Assembly: GCA_027186245.1 (NCBI GenBank)
Contig: CP114498.1
Coordinates: 7,501 to 71,500, forward strand
DNA from: Coriaria nepalensis
Taxonomy: Eukaryota; Streptophyta; Magnoliopsida; Cucurbitales; Coriariaceae
DNA: 64,000 nucleotides
Reading direction: 5' to 3'
In this document: one piece after another, positions 40,028-53,317 of the stretch
Position numbering within the stretch: the first letter of the stretch is position 1
Layout: each line of letters begins with the position of its first letter
Program-made: the position numbers and the translations under genes
The notes under the pieces: generated by a model
Database searches by the model: none
Seen by the model: only the letters and a program-made list of their open reading frames with translations
Told to the model about the DNA's origin: nothing

Positions 40028-40606
40028 GTTTTATGGAATTGTTGTGTCTGCATGTTATAGAGAAATCTGACTGGTTAAGGTACTGATTGTCTTTGTGAGA
40101 AGTGTGGTATGTTTTGCTTAACAGATAAAATGAATATTAATGCAAGATTGTGTGCAGGTAGTGGGGAGAATCTGAAGCAAGGAAGCAAGTTAGATCCAGA
40201 AATTTGAGTAGTGGAGAACATTAATTTATCAGAGAATGAATGAATTTTTGTAGTGGTTGGTGGATATGAGGATTGAGGAATCTGAGCTTAAGCAAGCTTG
40301 TAGGGACGATTGCGGCATAGATGTGTGGGAGGATGGATGATCTTAAATTGATCTTTGTATAACTAATATTATTCTTCTCAACTACAAAAGTAGTACTGCT
40401 CTCCTGTCCTGTTCCTTATGGGACTTGATATTTTCATAATCATGCTTATTATACTAGTACCGCTACTGAAAAGAAAATACTAGGACCCCTACACTACTAG
40501 TCTGCTCCCGACTACTTATTTATGCCATGCGATGCTATGCTATGCTGCAGCTGTGGAGAGTTACTGTTGTGAGCTGTGGCATTTAATTATGGTGTCTGCA
40601 CTATTT
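40028..40606. other. 3' flank of the glucosidase II beta gene
   Basis: This is the likely 3' untranslated region followed by plain intergenic DNA with a GCTATGCTATG mini-repeat near 40535. It ends at the LTR of the Tat element. Confidence 0.5.
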
Positions 40607-41194
40607 TGTTAACGTGGGAATTTGTCCGAACTAAAGAGAATCAATAATATGTTCCAAAATCAGTGTTACTGCACATACAAGACAGAGTTGTTAGACTTAT
40701 GGTCGGTTAACCTTCTTTCGAGATTCAAATCAATTAGGGAAATTAAGTGATATTTTGTAAAGAAAGTTTAAGTGTAAAAGATTAATTTTCAGATTCTTTA
40801 AGTATCTTTTAGATTATATATTTTTAATATGAGTGAAACTCTAGACATTTTACATGTATTGTCTTCCCATTGCATAGGATCTCAGTTGCTTTCTACACCA
40901 CGATTGGTGCTACAGCTCACTTTTTTTTTATCATGGTAGAGATATGCTCCTCATTTAAGTGTTTAAAAGGTACCTCATACTTAACCTTCTGTTCCTTAGC
41001 TTCGCCTCTTAGGCCTTGCCTCAAACTGAAGGAACATAGGTAGGTGTCGTGGTCAACTTTAGGCTCATCTCGACCATGATCCAATTCGCTCAGTTGCACA
41101 GGCACCTGTCGAGGCTACCGCTCTTGACTCCTCAGCTTCGATAGACATGCCTCATAGCTTCATAATTTGGCGACACTTTGTCCGAGGCTGATCA
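40607..41194 (-). repeat. 3' LTR of the Tat element
   Basis: On the minus strand it runs TGATCAGCCTCGG...GTTAACA, 588 bp, preceded by the polypurine tract CCTGGGGGAG. The part 40607-40985 aligns with 53318-53700 through TATGTTCCAA, CTCTAGACAT, CCACGATTGGTGCTA and TACCTCATACTTA. Confidence 0.78.
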
Positions 41195-42100
41195 CTCCCC
41201 CAGGTCAACTACTCATCTGATGCGAAGTCTTGAACTAAGAGTGGCTAAAATCTTACCTCAATGGTTAGCTTTTTGTTATGCGGTTTGAACTAATGAGGGG
41301 TCCGTGGCACCCTGTCCCTTATTTATGCTGACACGTCCCAAACAAATTTGTCTAACCCACGTTTGATCTGACAACTATAAAAGGACATGAAACAATGCAT
41401 TAAATCCCCTCTTGCATGCCATCATCGTTTCTAGTGCTCTCCCGATTACATGGAGCCACGTGTCAATTTTTCGGCCGACATACTTAACTGTCGCATCTCT
41501 TCTTCTTCCTTTCTTTATTCTTGCCATTTTCACTAACAATACTCTTTTTCTTTTTACAAGAAAATATTTCCCAACCTTTCTCATTATTCATATTGCTAGA
41601 TCACTTTCCTGCAAATTTTATTCCGGTCAAACCACTCCAGTCACTTTTCCAATCACGATCATCCACTCAAAATTGAAATCCACTATTGAATCATGTCTGA
41701 TATAGTCAATGTATTTCTTTTTTACTTTTCTGCATTTTTCTTCAATGTTCATAGTATGAATGTTTCCCGCCTTCTCGCATTCTTCAAATTTATTATGTTT
41801 GATATGTAATAGCCCTAGGATTTAAACTTTGAGGTGATTGTTTTTTTCCTAAATCCGACCAATAATTTCCCGATCAGTGGTAAGTGATTGAAACTTTCCC
41901 TAAGGTTTTCCCCCTAACATTTAGTGAGAATTTTGACTTTAAGTCTGGAGTCCTCCACAGGACCTCAAATCACCCCAGACCCTCATACTAAACTTTGAAT
42001 AGATAGATTGCTACTGACTTAAGCAGTTTGAGCTAAAGCTGGCCACTTTGCTTTTGATGGTCAGGTTCGTCCGAGCCAAACAACCAATTGGTTAATGTCA
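41195..42100. other. Tat element, untranslated stretch next to the 3' LTR
   Basis: Noncoding sequence between the polypurine tract and the antisense ORF. It includes a plus-strand TATAAAAG near 41376, which could be a promoter for the antisense frame. No gene was seen. Confidence 0.4.
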
Positions 42101-42229
42101 ACTCTAGGTTGAAGAGAAAAAGTAAAGGGGTTGGGTCAGCCCCAATCATCGGAGCAGTACAAGAATGCCACATCCACATTTACCGAAGATGATCGTTTCT
42201 TCATTCTGACTTAATATAATATTCCCTCG

Positions 42230-44064
42230 ATAATTAACATACGAGTTCTTGAAGAATGGGAAAGAATACCTTCAATAGGTGGGGATGACTCGCCTGAGAT
42301 GGTTATTTATATAGATATGCTTACATAGAGGGGTTCATAGTTCCCCTTCACCTAGTCCTTCATGCCTTATTATATTCTTGGAAGCTCCCACAAGGATAAT
42401 TGGTACCGAATGCTTGGAGGACGATACTAGAGCTGTTCGTCCTTTACCATGAAGAAGCCAAACACGTACCCCACACCTCCTTCTTCCATTCCTTAATCAC
42501 CCTAAGCCAAGGATCATATAGGTGGTACTATGTCAGTTTGGAGAAAGGCAATCCCATCATTGGATTTCCTCAGCCCAATAAGCACTTAAAAGATAAATGG
42601 TTTGTGCTGACATAGAATTGGTAATGTTATCCATGCCGATACTCCTTATGCACTTAGTACCAAGAAAAATGCACCACCAATTTCGACCAATGCCTTTTTT
42701 AGGGTGATGAGTGCATATATGAGGCAATAATGAGCAAACCGGACAAGGACATACATTTTAAAGTTATCTTGACGACTGAGCTCCTGACTAAATATGGGTT
42801 TATCTGTGCTAACCCTTCACTAGAAGTAAACCTTCTATTCATTTATCCCTCTTTACTAATGCTTACTCTTATGTTTTCCAAAGAAAGTCTCAAAGGCTAA
42901 TGTAGCTACCCTGACCAACAAGAAGTACCAAGATAAAAAAAAAAACATCAGGCTGCCAAAAGTTCTAAGAAGAGGCCAAGTTCTTCCGAGGACCCCTTTG
43001 ATAAATAGAATAAATTGAATTATCAGACCTCCTTAGGGCAGTTAATAGTGAACATTTCAAGTTCTCTGCCACCTTTTTCCTGATGATGGGTAACCATTGG
43101 CACCTCAGCCCACTTCCCAGCTTCAAGCAAACAAGAGCATCCAAAGGCATGAGCCCCCTCAATCTTTATATTCACTCTCATGGTGCACTATCATCCTTGC
43201 TAACCTAACCCAGCAGACCGACTCAGGGTCGTCACTTAAGCCTCGAATCAACAAAGAAGCTCTTAAGGAATATAAATGTAAAGCTTTAGAGCTCATGCTG
43301 ACACAAGAGCACCTTCAGATGGCAAGACTCCCCCTTCTTGATGTCCAATAAATCCTCTACTCCAGCCTTGCTACTGTAAGTATTATTGTTTCCTTATTCT
43401 TCTTTTTTTATTTAAGTAATTTATTTCCAACAAATTGTTGTTTCGTTTTAGTGCCATATTACTTCAGCTATTATAGGCACCTCATTTTAGACTTATTAGC
43501 ATGAAGAGGTGGATCGTCTCAAGAAGGATAATGAGAAAAATAATACTAGTACCCCCTTCCCTCAATTCAGAAGATCAAGGATTAAACATCAAAAAATCAG
43601 CTGATCAAAAAGTATCATGATAAGTTTGATCTAAAAAAACTAAGGTTAATGAGTTGGAGATCGTCAAGAGGGAGCATGAGGAGTTGAAAGAGAAAATCCC
43701 CGAAATTGAGAAAGACGGTGTGGTAAGGTATTTTGAGTCTGAGGAGTTCTCTGCCCTCCAAACGAAGATAAATGAAAAAGGATCTATGTCTTGCCTTCCT
43801 ATGGTAGAGCTGAAGTTTCCAGACCTGAATATGGTTAACATCAATCTCCTAGAAGACAACTCGTCAAAGGATGAGGTTGAGGAGTGCCGAAATGATGAAG
43901 AGGTTGGAGTTGTGACTAGAGCTAGGGAGGTAGAGGGGTGGAGAAGAATAATGTTGAGAAGGAACCCGTTGGGAAGAATAACGCGAATGACAACACCCTC
44001 GGAGCTGACTAATCTCTCAAAACTGGTTCTTGAAATTTATTTCAATTGCTTTTATATTTTCTAA
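42230..44064 (+). pseudogene. Antisense extra ORF of the Tat element (PF04195-like)
   Basis: It is encoded opposite to Gag-Pol. Around 42330-42615 the broken frame reads a PLHLVLHALL-like block, then PNAWRTILELFVL, then SYRWYYVSL and NKHLKDKWFVLT. This follows the pattern of the plant 'putative gypsy type transposon' domain (GF.PLHPF...P.QL.PN.WR...). Farther on, 43654-44064 encodes a charged, partly coiled-coil segment (VKREHEELKEKIPEIEKDG) and an acidic tail. Internal stops show decay. Assignment is by pattern recognition; the biochemical role is unknown. Confidence 0.7.
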
Positions 44065-44319
44065 GCTATTTTTAAATAGACTTATTGTTGCCTTTTGAAG
44101 CCTCATAGGCTGAAGATTCCTTGTACTTACACTCTACTAAACTTTTGTCAATTGAATACTAATACAAGTCTCATTTTTTTTCTTCCATACTTAAATCTTT
44201 TTCAACTCTTGACAAGGACTTGTTTCTCTTCTCTCATGCTTCCTCCTCTTCTGAGAAACCAGACACGGAGTAAGGTTTAACTTGTTAGACGAACAATAAA
44301 AATAAGTGCTTCGTCAAAT

Positions 44320-47300
44320 GTTTAGATGTGGGGATGTTGAGCCCCTGCAGGTGCTCAGCTCCTCCCAATCTTAAGTGCCAAATAAGTATTTCAAGTGTTG
44401 GGATGTCGAGCCCTTATTTGGTGCTCAACTCCTCTGAATCTTGAGTGTCAAATAAGCACTTCAAGTGTTGGATTTTCGAGCCCATCACAGGTCCTCAACT
44501 TATTAGAATCTTGAGTGCTAAATAAACACTGCAAATGTTGGGATGCTAAGCTTCTGGCGGGTGCTCAGCTTCTCAAAATCTTAAGTTCCAAATAAGGACT
44601 TCAAGTATTGAGATGATGAGCCCCTAGTGGGTACTCAACTCCTCAGAATCTTAAGAGCCAAATACGCACTCCAAGTGTTGGGATATTATGCCCCCGATGG
44701 GTACTCATCTTCTCAAAATCTTGAGTTCCAAATAAGCATTTTAAGTATTGGGATGTTGAACCCTTGGTGAGGGCCCCAACTCCTTAGAATCTTGAGTGCA
44801 AAATAAGAATTTCAAGTGTTAGGACGTCAAGCCCCTAGCAGGTGCTCAGTTCCATAGAATTTTGAGTCTCAAATAAGCACTTCAAGTATTGGAATGTTGA
44901 GCTCCTAGCTTGTGAGAACCCAGTCTAAGGAAAGAAAAAAAAGGTTGAAAAGTCAAAGGGGTATAATAATAATAATGAAAGTTTAGGGGGTCAAACAATA
45001 ATTTTGGAAACTGAAACCCCTTTAGTTCTCTTCCTCCTGCGACAAACTAGAGATAAAAAAAAAAGGAAATCTCACTCCCTCTCGCCATCTCTCTCGCTCT
45101 CCCTCTCTAATCTCCCTACTCTTCCTTTTCTTTCTAAATCCATGGCAACTTCTTCAACATATGAGCTCACTTAGCTAAGTTCTCCTCTTGGGTTGAGAGG
45201 ATTTGATCAATCCCTCTTCTAATTTAAGGTAAGAACCCTAATCCCCAAAATTTTCGGAATTTCTCTTCTTAACTTTGATGAAAGTTGTTTCTCGAACCTA
45301 GATAGTTTGAATTTACTAGTTTAATGGTGGGTATTAGTTGTTAAATTGATTTGGGAAAAATTACGGTTTGTGAAGACATGGGTTTGCTGGAAATTGGAAG
45401 TGATTATAGTAAATTTAAAGTAATGTGAGATTAGTAGAGTATTAGCTCAAAAAAAAATTGAATTGGGATAGTTAGGGCTTATAAAGAATTATGTCGATAT
45501 TGGTCAAACCATTACCGGAGTTGACTACGGAGGTAGCAATCTATTTTATTGGAATTACAGTATTGTGGAACTAAACATAATGTGTAAAATGTTGTGTTTT
45601 ACTATTGAAGTTATGAATATGATGGATTGATCGAGTTAAGTTAGCTTTAATACCGGCTAACTAGTATTATGACATCGAAGGGGGCGGAGCTAGATTTCCT
45701 ATATAGACCTATAGTTATTTACAATCGGAACAATAATTATAAATTCTTTATTTTTTGGAAATATGTTCGTCGAGAGCCCCTCCGTCAGAGTCCGGTTAAA
45801 TCATTTTATTTTACAATTTTGACGTATCCCACTGTGAGTAAATATTATATGGTTACGTAAAGTATTTCAAATTCTTCATGTATGATGAATTGTTGAATTG
45901 GATATAAGTGAGTGTAATTGATTGTTCATCATGTTAGTGATTATTGGAAAAACTTGGTTTTAAAATTGTTATTTGAAATGGCATGCATTAAGTGGGACAA
46001 ACATATAGGAAACTAAGATATTGATTTTTTTTGTATATTCATGTTTTATGACATGTACATGAATTCTTGGTGAAGGCATGATTATCTTAAATATCGTGAT
46101 AATGAAGGAATTGTATGACTAATGGGTGTGATTGTGCATATGAATTTGATTGTTATACGATTGCATATTGTTTGATTGATTGGCGAGTCATTAGGAGAAC
46201 TATAGCTATCAGCAGAGATGATAGCCTTGGTGCACCTTGATTGGTTATATATATTGCGTGTGCGGAGTCACACGGGTATATATATTTGTGTTATAGCCGT
46301 ATATGGCAAGAAAATAAATATATAGCTGACGACTTGTGTGTAATGATGTGAACCCTTGTGTGGTTACATGGTGATGTTTTATTTATGTTAGGTTGTCGAA
46401 TTATGGTATCACGCAGTTGATATATTTGACATAGGTAATGAGAATTGATATTGGTATCATGGTTGATTTAGTCATGTACATTTCTTTAGTGTGAAGGTAG
46501 CATATTGCACTAGAACTTTGATGATGATTCATTTTATGGTTGTAAATATTTAAAGAAGTCTTGTCCCGAACACATAACTGTGTAATATTTATTCACTGAG
46601 TTTCGACTCACACTCTCTTTCATTGAATTTTTCCCTTCTCCAGATAGTGGATCGTGCTTAGTTGGCACCAGGGATACTTTGTCGGGAGTTGGTGCTTCCT
46701 TTAGTCGACTACTCCTTTTATGTTGTAGGAGATTTCTTTTAATTCTTTTGTAGTCCACTTTTGAAATGTAAATAGGGTTCATGTAGACTAGTAGACCACT
46801 CCGTCGAACATACTCAGCATGTATATTGACCTTAGTAAGGAATGAAATGTGTTTCATATAGTATAATAATCTTAGTAATGTACATAAGTATATATATTAC
46901 TAAGTTGACAGGGCTACACTCAGAGGCTTACATGGCCAAGGAAGTTACATATAGGGCCACGTGTCGGTCACGATAAGTTTGGGTCGTAACATGGCGAGTG
47001 CTCAACTCTTCAAAATCTTATGTGCCAAATAAGCACTTCAAGTATTAGGATGCTGAGCCCCCTAGAGGGTGCACAGCTTCTCAGAATTCTTAATGCTAAA
47101 TAAGCACTTCAAGTATTGGGATGCTGAGCTCCTGACGGGTGCCTAGCTCTTCAGAATTTTTAGTGTTAAATAAGTACTTCAAGTGTTCGGATGTTGAGCT
47201 CCTGGTGGGTGCTCATCTTCTCAAAATCTTAAGTACCAAATAAGCATTTCAAATATTGGGATGTTGAGCCCTAGTAGGTGCCCAGCTCCTTAAACTCTTA

Positions 47301-47540
47301 AGTGCCAAATGAGCATTTCAAGTATTGGGATGATGAGCCCTTATCGGGGGGCTCATCTTCTCAAAATCTTTTGTGCCAAATAAACATTTCAAGTATTGAG
47401 ATGTTGAGCCACTAACAGGTGTCCATCTCCTCAGAATCTTAAGTGCCAAATAAGTACTTTAAGAATTGGGATGATGAGCCCCTGGTGGGTGCTCAGCTCC
47501 TCAAAGTCTTAAGTGTTAAATAAGCATATCAAGTGTTAAA
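44320..47540. repeat. ~70-bp tandem repeat array inside the Tat element
   Basis: The unit resembles AAATAAGCACTTCAAGTGTTGGGATGTTGAGCCCCTGG...TGCTCAGCTCCTCAGAATCTTAAGTGCC. The GT[GA]TTGGGATG mark falls near 44395, 44466, 44534, 44605, 44674, 44744, 44815 and 44885, then continues about every 70 bases from 47040 to 47520. That is about 17 diverged copies. The array is split by the solo LTR at 44911-46991. Confidence 0.9.
44911..46991 (-). mobile_element. Solo LTR, copy 2 (2.1 kb, inverted)
   Basis: The segment runs TGTGAGAACCCAGTC to TGGGTCGTAACA on the plus strand, the reverse of copies 1 and 3. Flanks TAGCT (44906-44910) and TGGCG (46992-46996) agree at three of five bases. The repeat consensus CCTGGCGGGTGCTCAG suggests TGGCG was the original target. 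It lies in the 70-bp array, so it inserted after the Tat element. Confidence 0.82.
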
Positions 47541-47599
47541 CATCTTTTGTGAGAATCATTGGCTTCATTTCATTAAACTGAGGCAAATAGGGTACATTT

Positions 47600-50500
47600 T
47601 TAGGGAATTCAAATAACAACGAAGACGGTAATACAAATAAGTAGTGGAGGCATTACTAGAAGCTTATCTCTCATTCTTCATTTTTGTAGTAAACCTTCAG
47701 GTTCTCAACATTCCAAGAATGGGAAATCTCTTTTCTGACTTGATTCTAATGCATTTATGTTTCTGGCTTGATTTCCTTCACTACTTTATATAGTTCTTCC
47801 CAATTTTCTTCAAGTGGTCCCTTGTGCTAACCAATGATGACTTTTATGAGCACTAAGTCTTTAACTTAAATTGGCCTATGACTTACACCTTTGTTATAAT
47901 AATGCTCAACTCTCCCATTTAACGCCTCCTTTTTTCCTTGCTTCCTTTCTAATTTCCTGAAGAAGATCAAGGGTCATGGTCAAAGCCTTATTATTTTCTT
48001 CTTTAATGAAAGATAACCTCTTATAAGTAAGGAGGCTGATCTATGTTGGCACCATAACTTTAGATCCATAAGTAAGGCTGAAAGGTGTTTCCCTAGTAGT
48101 TGACTGAGGGGTAGTATAAATAGCTCAAAGCACAGAAGGTAGCTCATCTATCCAACTCTTTCCTCTATTTCTTCTTTAGCAAATTCTTTATCACCTTGTT
48201 GGCAGATTCACCTTATCCATTGCCCTTGGGATGATATGGTGCTAAATGCTTAATCTGCATGTCAGCATCGAACTTCTTAAACTTGGGATTATCAAATTGT
48301 CTTCCGTTGTTAGTTATTATATTTTCAGGAATACCAAATCTACAAACAATGTTCTTATAGACAAACTTGGTGATAACACCCTCGATTATCTCTATTAAAG
48401 ATTTAGCTTTAATCCACTTAGTAAAATAATCAATTGCCACAATCGCGTACTACTTTTGCTTTGTGGATTAAGTCAAATGCGCTTATGAGATCTATCCCCC
48501 ATCTTACGAATGGCCAAGAACTCATAACTGAGGTTAGCTGGACATGAGGCTTCCTAGGGATGTTGGCATGAATATGAAATTCCCGACAATTCTTGCTAGA
48601 TGCATGGCATCTCCCCTCATGGTAGGCCAGAAATATATCTATCTCATTAGCTTCTAAACTCTTACTTACCAAGCAAAGTGACTTCCACAAACACTTTCAT
48701 GCATCTTCCTCAACAATAACTCCTTATCCTCAACTACACACCTCAACATAGGTTGGGAATATCCTCTTCTATACAACACATTACCTACCAAGATACATCT
48801 TAAAGCTTGAGTTCTGATCATTCTAACTTCATCGTTTACTAAAGGTAATTTGCCACTAGTAAGATATTTCCTCATTGCTCTAATCCATCCTTCATCATCA
48901 TAATATCGCCCCCATCAGTAACACTTGGCACATCTAGATACTTTTTCAACACCTCACTGGAAAGAGCCACCTGAGACAGTGTAGCCAATTTTTCCAAAGC
49001 ATCTGTTTCAGTATTAATAGACCTCGATACATGTTTGATCACATACTTCTCAAACCTCTTTAGAATCATATCAACTGCACTTTGATAGGCCCTCATCTTT
49101 TTAGACTTTATTTCAAACTCTCCTTAGATCTGAAATACCACTACTTGAGAGTCACTCACAATACTGATCCGTTCAACCCCCACCTCTCTTGCTAACTTCA
49201 ACATTGCCAACAAAGCTTCATACTTTGGTTCATTGTTTGAGGCTTTGAAACGAATCTAAGGGCATACTTGATTCTTCTTCCCTCAGGTGAAATTAGAATG
49301 AGTCCAGTCCCACTACCCTCTTTGTTTGCTGCCTCATCAACTTCTAGTGTCCAATCTGATGCTCCTCATCTATTCTCTTTTCTACTTTAATTAGCCCTTC
49401 AGTTGAGAACTCAGAAATAAAATCAGTTAAGACTTGAGCTTTAATGGTTATTCTTAGCTTGTAAGATATATAAAATTCCCCTAATTCTAGTGACCACTTC
49501 AAAAGCCTAAATGACATATCTGAATTTTGGATGATTTGCTTAAGTGGAAGGTCTGTGAGTACTATGATGGGATGAGCTTGGAAGTATGGTCGTAACTTCC
49601 TTGCAGCAGCCACCAGAGTAAAAGATGTCTTGTCAACATGGGAATATCTTCCTTTAGGACCATTCAACACTTTACTTGTGTAAGAAACTTGGATATGCTT
49701 TCCTTCCTCTTCCTTTACGAAGACCAAACAAATAGATACTCCACTAATGGCTAAGTACAGGCTAAACTTCTCCCTTACCTTTAGTTTACTCAATCTTAGG
49801 ATTATAGATAGATACTTCTTCAACTCCTCAAATGCCTTATCACACTCCTCAGTACATCCCTTAGTGTGGGAACCCTTCAAAGACTTATAGAAAGGTAAAC
49901 ATTTATCTATGGAACGACTTATGATACTACTTAATATAGCAACCCTTCCTATCAAAGCTCGTCTCTCCTTTTTAGTCTACGGAGCCTTCAACTTGATAAT
50001 AGCTTGAACTTTTTCAGGGTTAGCCTTTATCCCCATATAATGCACAATGAATCCCAAGAAGCTATTTGACCCTACTTCAAATGCATATTTCTGAAGATTA
50101 AGATTCGTCCCGTATCTCATCATCACATCAAATACCTCACTCAAGTGCTCATAATGATCATCATTCTTCACACTCTTCACAAGTATATCATCAACATACA
50201 CTTTCAAGGCCATCTATGACTGCTTCTGGAACATGTCATTCACCAATCCTTAGAAAGATGCTTCAGTATTCTTCAGTCCAAATAACATCACTTTATAACA
50301 GTATGTTCATTTATCCATAATAAAGGAAGTCTTCACTTAATCTTCAATCCATAACTTGACATGATGATATATAAAATAGGCATCCATGAAACTCAGTAGC
50401 TCATGCTCAACTGTAATATCAACCATCAGATCAATAATGGGTAGAGGATAACTATCTTTGAGACAAGCAACATTCAAATTCTTAAAATCAACACAGAGCC

Positions 50501-50780
50501 TCTATTTTCCTCCTCCCTTAGACACCATTACCATATTAAAGAGATACTCAGTATACTGAACCACCTTTATAGCTCCAATTGTAAGTAATTTCTTCACCAC
50601 CTTAAATACAACCTTGTTCTTTCTTCATTGAACTTCCTCCTCCTTTGACTAACTGGTTTTACCCGCAGTTTGACACTAAGCTGATGTATAATGGCATCCT
50701 CATTAATGATAGTCAGCTCAGAAGCGTCCCAAGCGAACAAGTCTAGATTGAGCTTTAGTACCCAAACAATGTTGTTCAAA
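47600..50780 (-). pseudogene. Decayed Tat Pol: RT, RNase H, integrase
   Basis: Read on the minus strand. RT start: 50594-50779 with LDLFAWDASEL and KPVSQRRRKFNEER. RT palm: 49977-50213 with VYVDDILVKS intact and NLQKYAFEVGSNSFLGF. RNase H: 49344-49955 with DKAFEELKKYL and LDGPKGRYSHVDK-like text. Second RNase H-like end: 48872-49096 (HVSRSINTETDALEKLA). Integrase zinc-binding part: 48666-48875 (LYRRGYSQPMLRC). Integrase core: 48213-48690 (MAIDYFTKWIKA, IITNNGRQF). The usual integrase TDNG reads TNNG, so the catalytic Asp is lost. The paired RNase H regions support Tat placement. Confidence 0.88.
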
Positions 50781-52372
50781 TCAGCCTAGGCTAACCCGAA
50801 TCTTACCTTCAACTGATTTCCTTCAGGAAATTTAATTAGTCGAAGGGACTCTGCTAAAGAGACCCTCAGCTTTCTCCTTCTTTCCTCTTTCCTTTTAATA
50901 TCTTCCTCAACTTTTTACACTCTTCTTCTCCCATTGGATGGTTACCCTCTACCATATACACTCAAGCATTGTGTTCTAGCCCTCCTTCCTTGAGTGAGGC
51001 CAGGTAGCATTCCCTGGATCTTTTTAATCTCCTGTCACTACTCTAACCCCTCATATAATAAGGAATGCCATTGCTAAGTGTTTAGTTGAGAGGACATCGC
51101 TTAGAGAATTAATTGATGGACGGCCAAGGATAATGTTTTATTCTAACAAAAGTTGATAACCAAGAAGTTCACCATAACCGTTGACCTACATGTCTCTTCT
51201 CATAAAGTCATAGGCAAGTTGATCATCCCTTCATGATATAAGGACTTTCTAGAGAACCCAGTGAGAGGAGTATTGACTAACTTCAACCTTACATTATTGA
51301 CGCCCATTTTCTTAAAGGTGGATTTGGCAAGTACATCCATTGTGCTCCCTGAGTTTACCAATATTTAATGAATCAACAAAGTGGAAACATTGGTTGAAAT
51401 GACTAAAGCATCATTATGAGAATAAATAATGCATTTGTCATCTTAGTGGTTGAAGGGAATGTCTACAGGATTCTTTGGCTAAGGTATTATGGAGATTGAG
51501 AAGACTTATGCATAAGCTAAGTTTCTAAAAAATTCCTTCCTTTGACAGCTAGAATCTCTCCTTTTAAGCCCTCCAACAATCACCTAGATTTCTCCTACCA
51601 CATTCTGATGCCCAGGATTTACCTTAGTCTTTGATTCAATTTGATTCTCTCTTATATCACTCATTCACCCTACTCTTAGCTCTTCCCTTCCTTCTTTACT
51701 ATCATATTCGTTAAAATGACCTTACTAGATCAATCTTTTAATTTCTTTCTTTAAGTGCATACAATCATTAATCTTATGGCTATGATCTATATGGTACTTA
51801 TAGTATAACCTTCTATCGCGCTAAGTTAGGGACCTCTTTAGAGGCTCAGGAGCTTTGAATAGGATGTGATTTCTAAAACGAGTGTAAATGACCTCAATAC
51901 TACCTATAGAGGGAGTGAAGGTATTTCTGAAGTAAGAGGATCTTCCCATTCTATCTAGACTTCTCCTCATGTCCTCTTTCTTTCTTCTATCATTCCTCCA
52001 TTCTCTTTTCCCTTTTTGGTCATCCTTCTTTCTTTTTAGATCTTCTCCATTACTTGATTCACCCCTTCCTTACTGATTCTTCAGTTGTGATACAAGTACT
52101 TCCCTAGCCATACTTATCTTTTTAGCCTCCAATAACGCTTCAGCATAAGAGTCAAAATGTTTTTTACCAAAATGACTGATGAGTTTCTTATCAGGAGTTC
52201 CCCCCAAAAAAGAATGTAGAACCCCTATATCTCTTAGCCTATCTACCTTTTTTAGACATTATTGAACTGTTCAATATAGTCCAACAAAGCCTCTCGAGTT
52301 CTTCTTGATCGTGTATATGCTCATGAGGGGGAGTTGTGTGTTAGCCGCTCCATAGAAATTAGACATAGCCAA
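50781..52372 (-). pseudogene. Decayed linker/protease region of the Tat element
   Basis: No frame longer than about 60 codons survives. The position between Gag and RT implies the protease, and short islands of gypsy-like text remain. I cannot place a protease active site with confidence. Confidence 0.4.
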
Positions 52373-52840
52373 CTACTTCAACTCATTAAAAAAATTAATA
52401 GATCCTGATACAAGTGACTGATAACAATCCATAGCTGAGTCCACCAAAGTAATATGAAAAGCCTGACACATCCGCTCATATTCCAAAGAGTTAATTCTCA
52501 TAGTTGTTTTATAAGCAATCACATGGTCACATGGATCTCCTGTCCCATCATACAAGGTTATAGTTGGGGATCGAAACTTCTTTAGCAGTTTTACGCTCAT
52601 AAGTCTTCTAATAAACGAACTTTCGGGCTCATCCATACAATGGTCAGTCCATTTCACAATAGCTTCTAACTCTCTTACCTTCTTAACTAACCTTTCAATG
52701 ATTTTGGATTGATCAGTAGGTGCTTCAACATTGGCTTTGAGAAGCATTGGCCCCTTCGATACTTGAAGTGGCATGGGGCCCCAAGTAGGGTCAGAAAAGT
52801 CCTCTACCTTATTCTCTTCCCAATTCATTCTCATATTCAA
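52373..52840 (-). pseudogene. Decayed Tat Gag
   Basis: A 155-codon open piece with IIERLVKKVRELEA then PTITLYDGTGDPCDHVIAYKT and YQSLVSGSINFFNELK. The YDGTGDPxxHV block is the classic start of the plant retrotransposon Gag domain. Flanking frames are broken. Confidence 0.85.
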
Positions 52841-53317
52841 ATGAAAAGTAGCATCATCCTCCTCATGATGTGAACTCCTTCTTCCAACTGATGCTTAAGG
52901 AACTCTTACAGGAGGGCACACATCCCTCATCTTCGACCTTGCCATAGCTTCACACCTCATCTCAACCTTAATCTCAACCATTCTTGCATCAATAGACCTA
53001 GCCTACTCTTTCAACTAGGCATATTTTCCATTCTTTATATGGTATGCAGTACATCCACACCACTATTTCAAGCCACATAAGTTTGGGGTGATATGAATCG
53101 TCCTTTGGAAATACTAACAAAATGACTTATTCTTCTCACGGGTAATGGGGGAATGTCTCCTCTTCCTCTACTCCTTCCCCTGCCTGGGGAGTTTTCATCA
53201 TTTTCCCTCATTTGCTCAACTTCCAAGTTATCCATCTCTTCACTAATACAAGTTCACACCATTGATCTATTGGAACTTTCTAATATGAAAACTACATTCT
53301 CACGGTCGGCACTAAAC

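Noticed and set aside
44320..47540. Regular ~70-bp repeats resembling a CRISPR-like layout
   Set aside because: The whole unit repeats with drift and there are no unique spacers; it is inside a plant retrotransposon.
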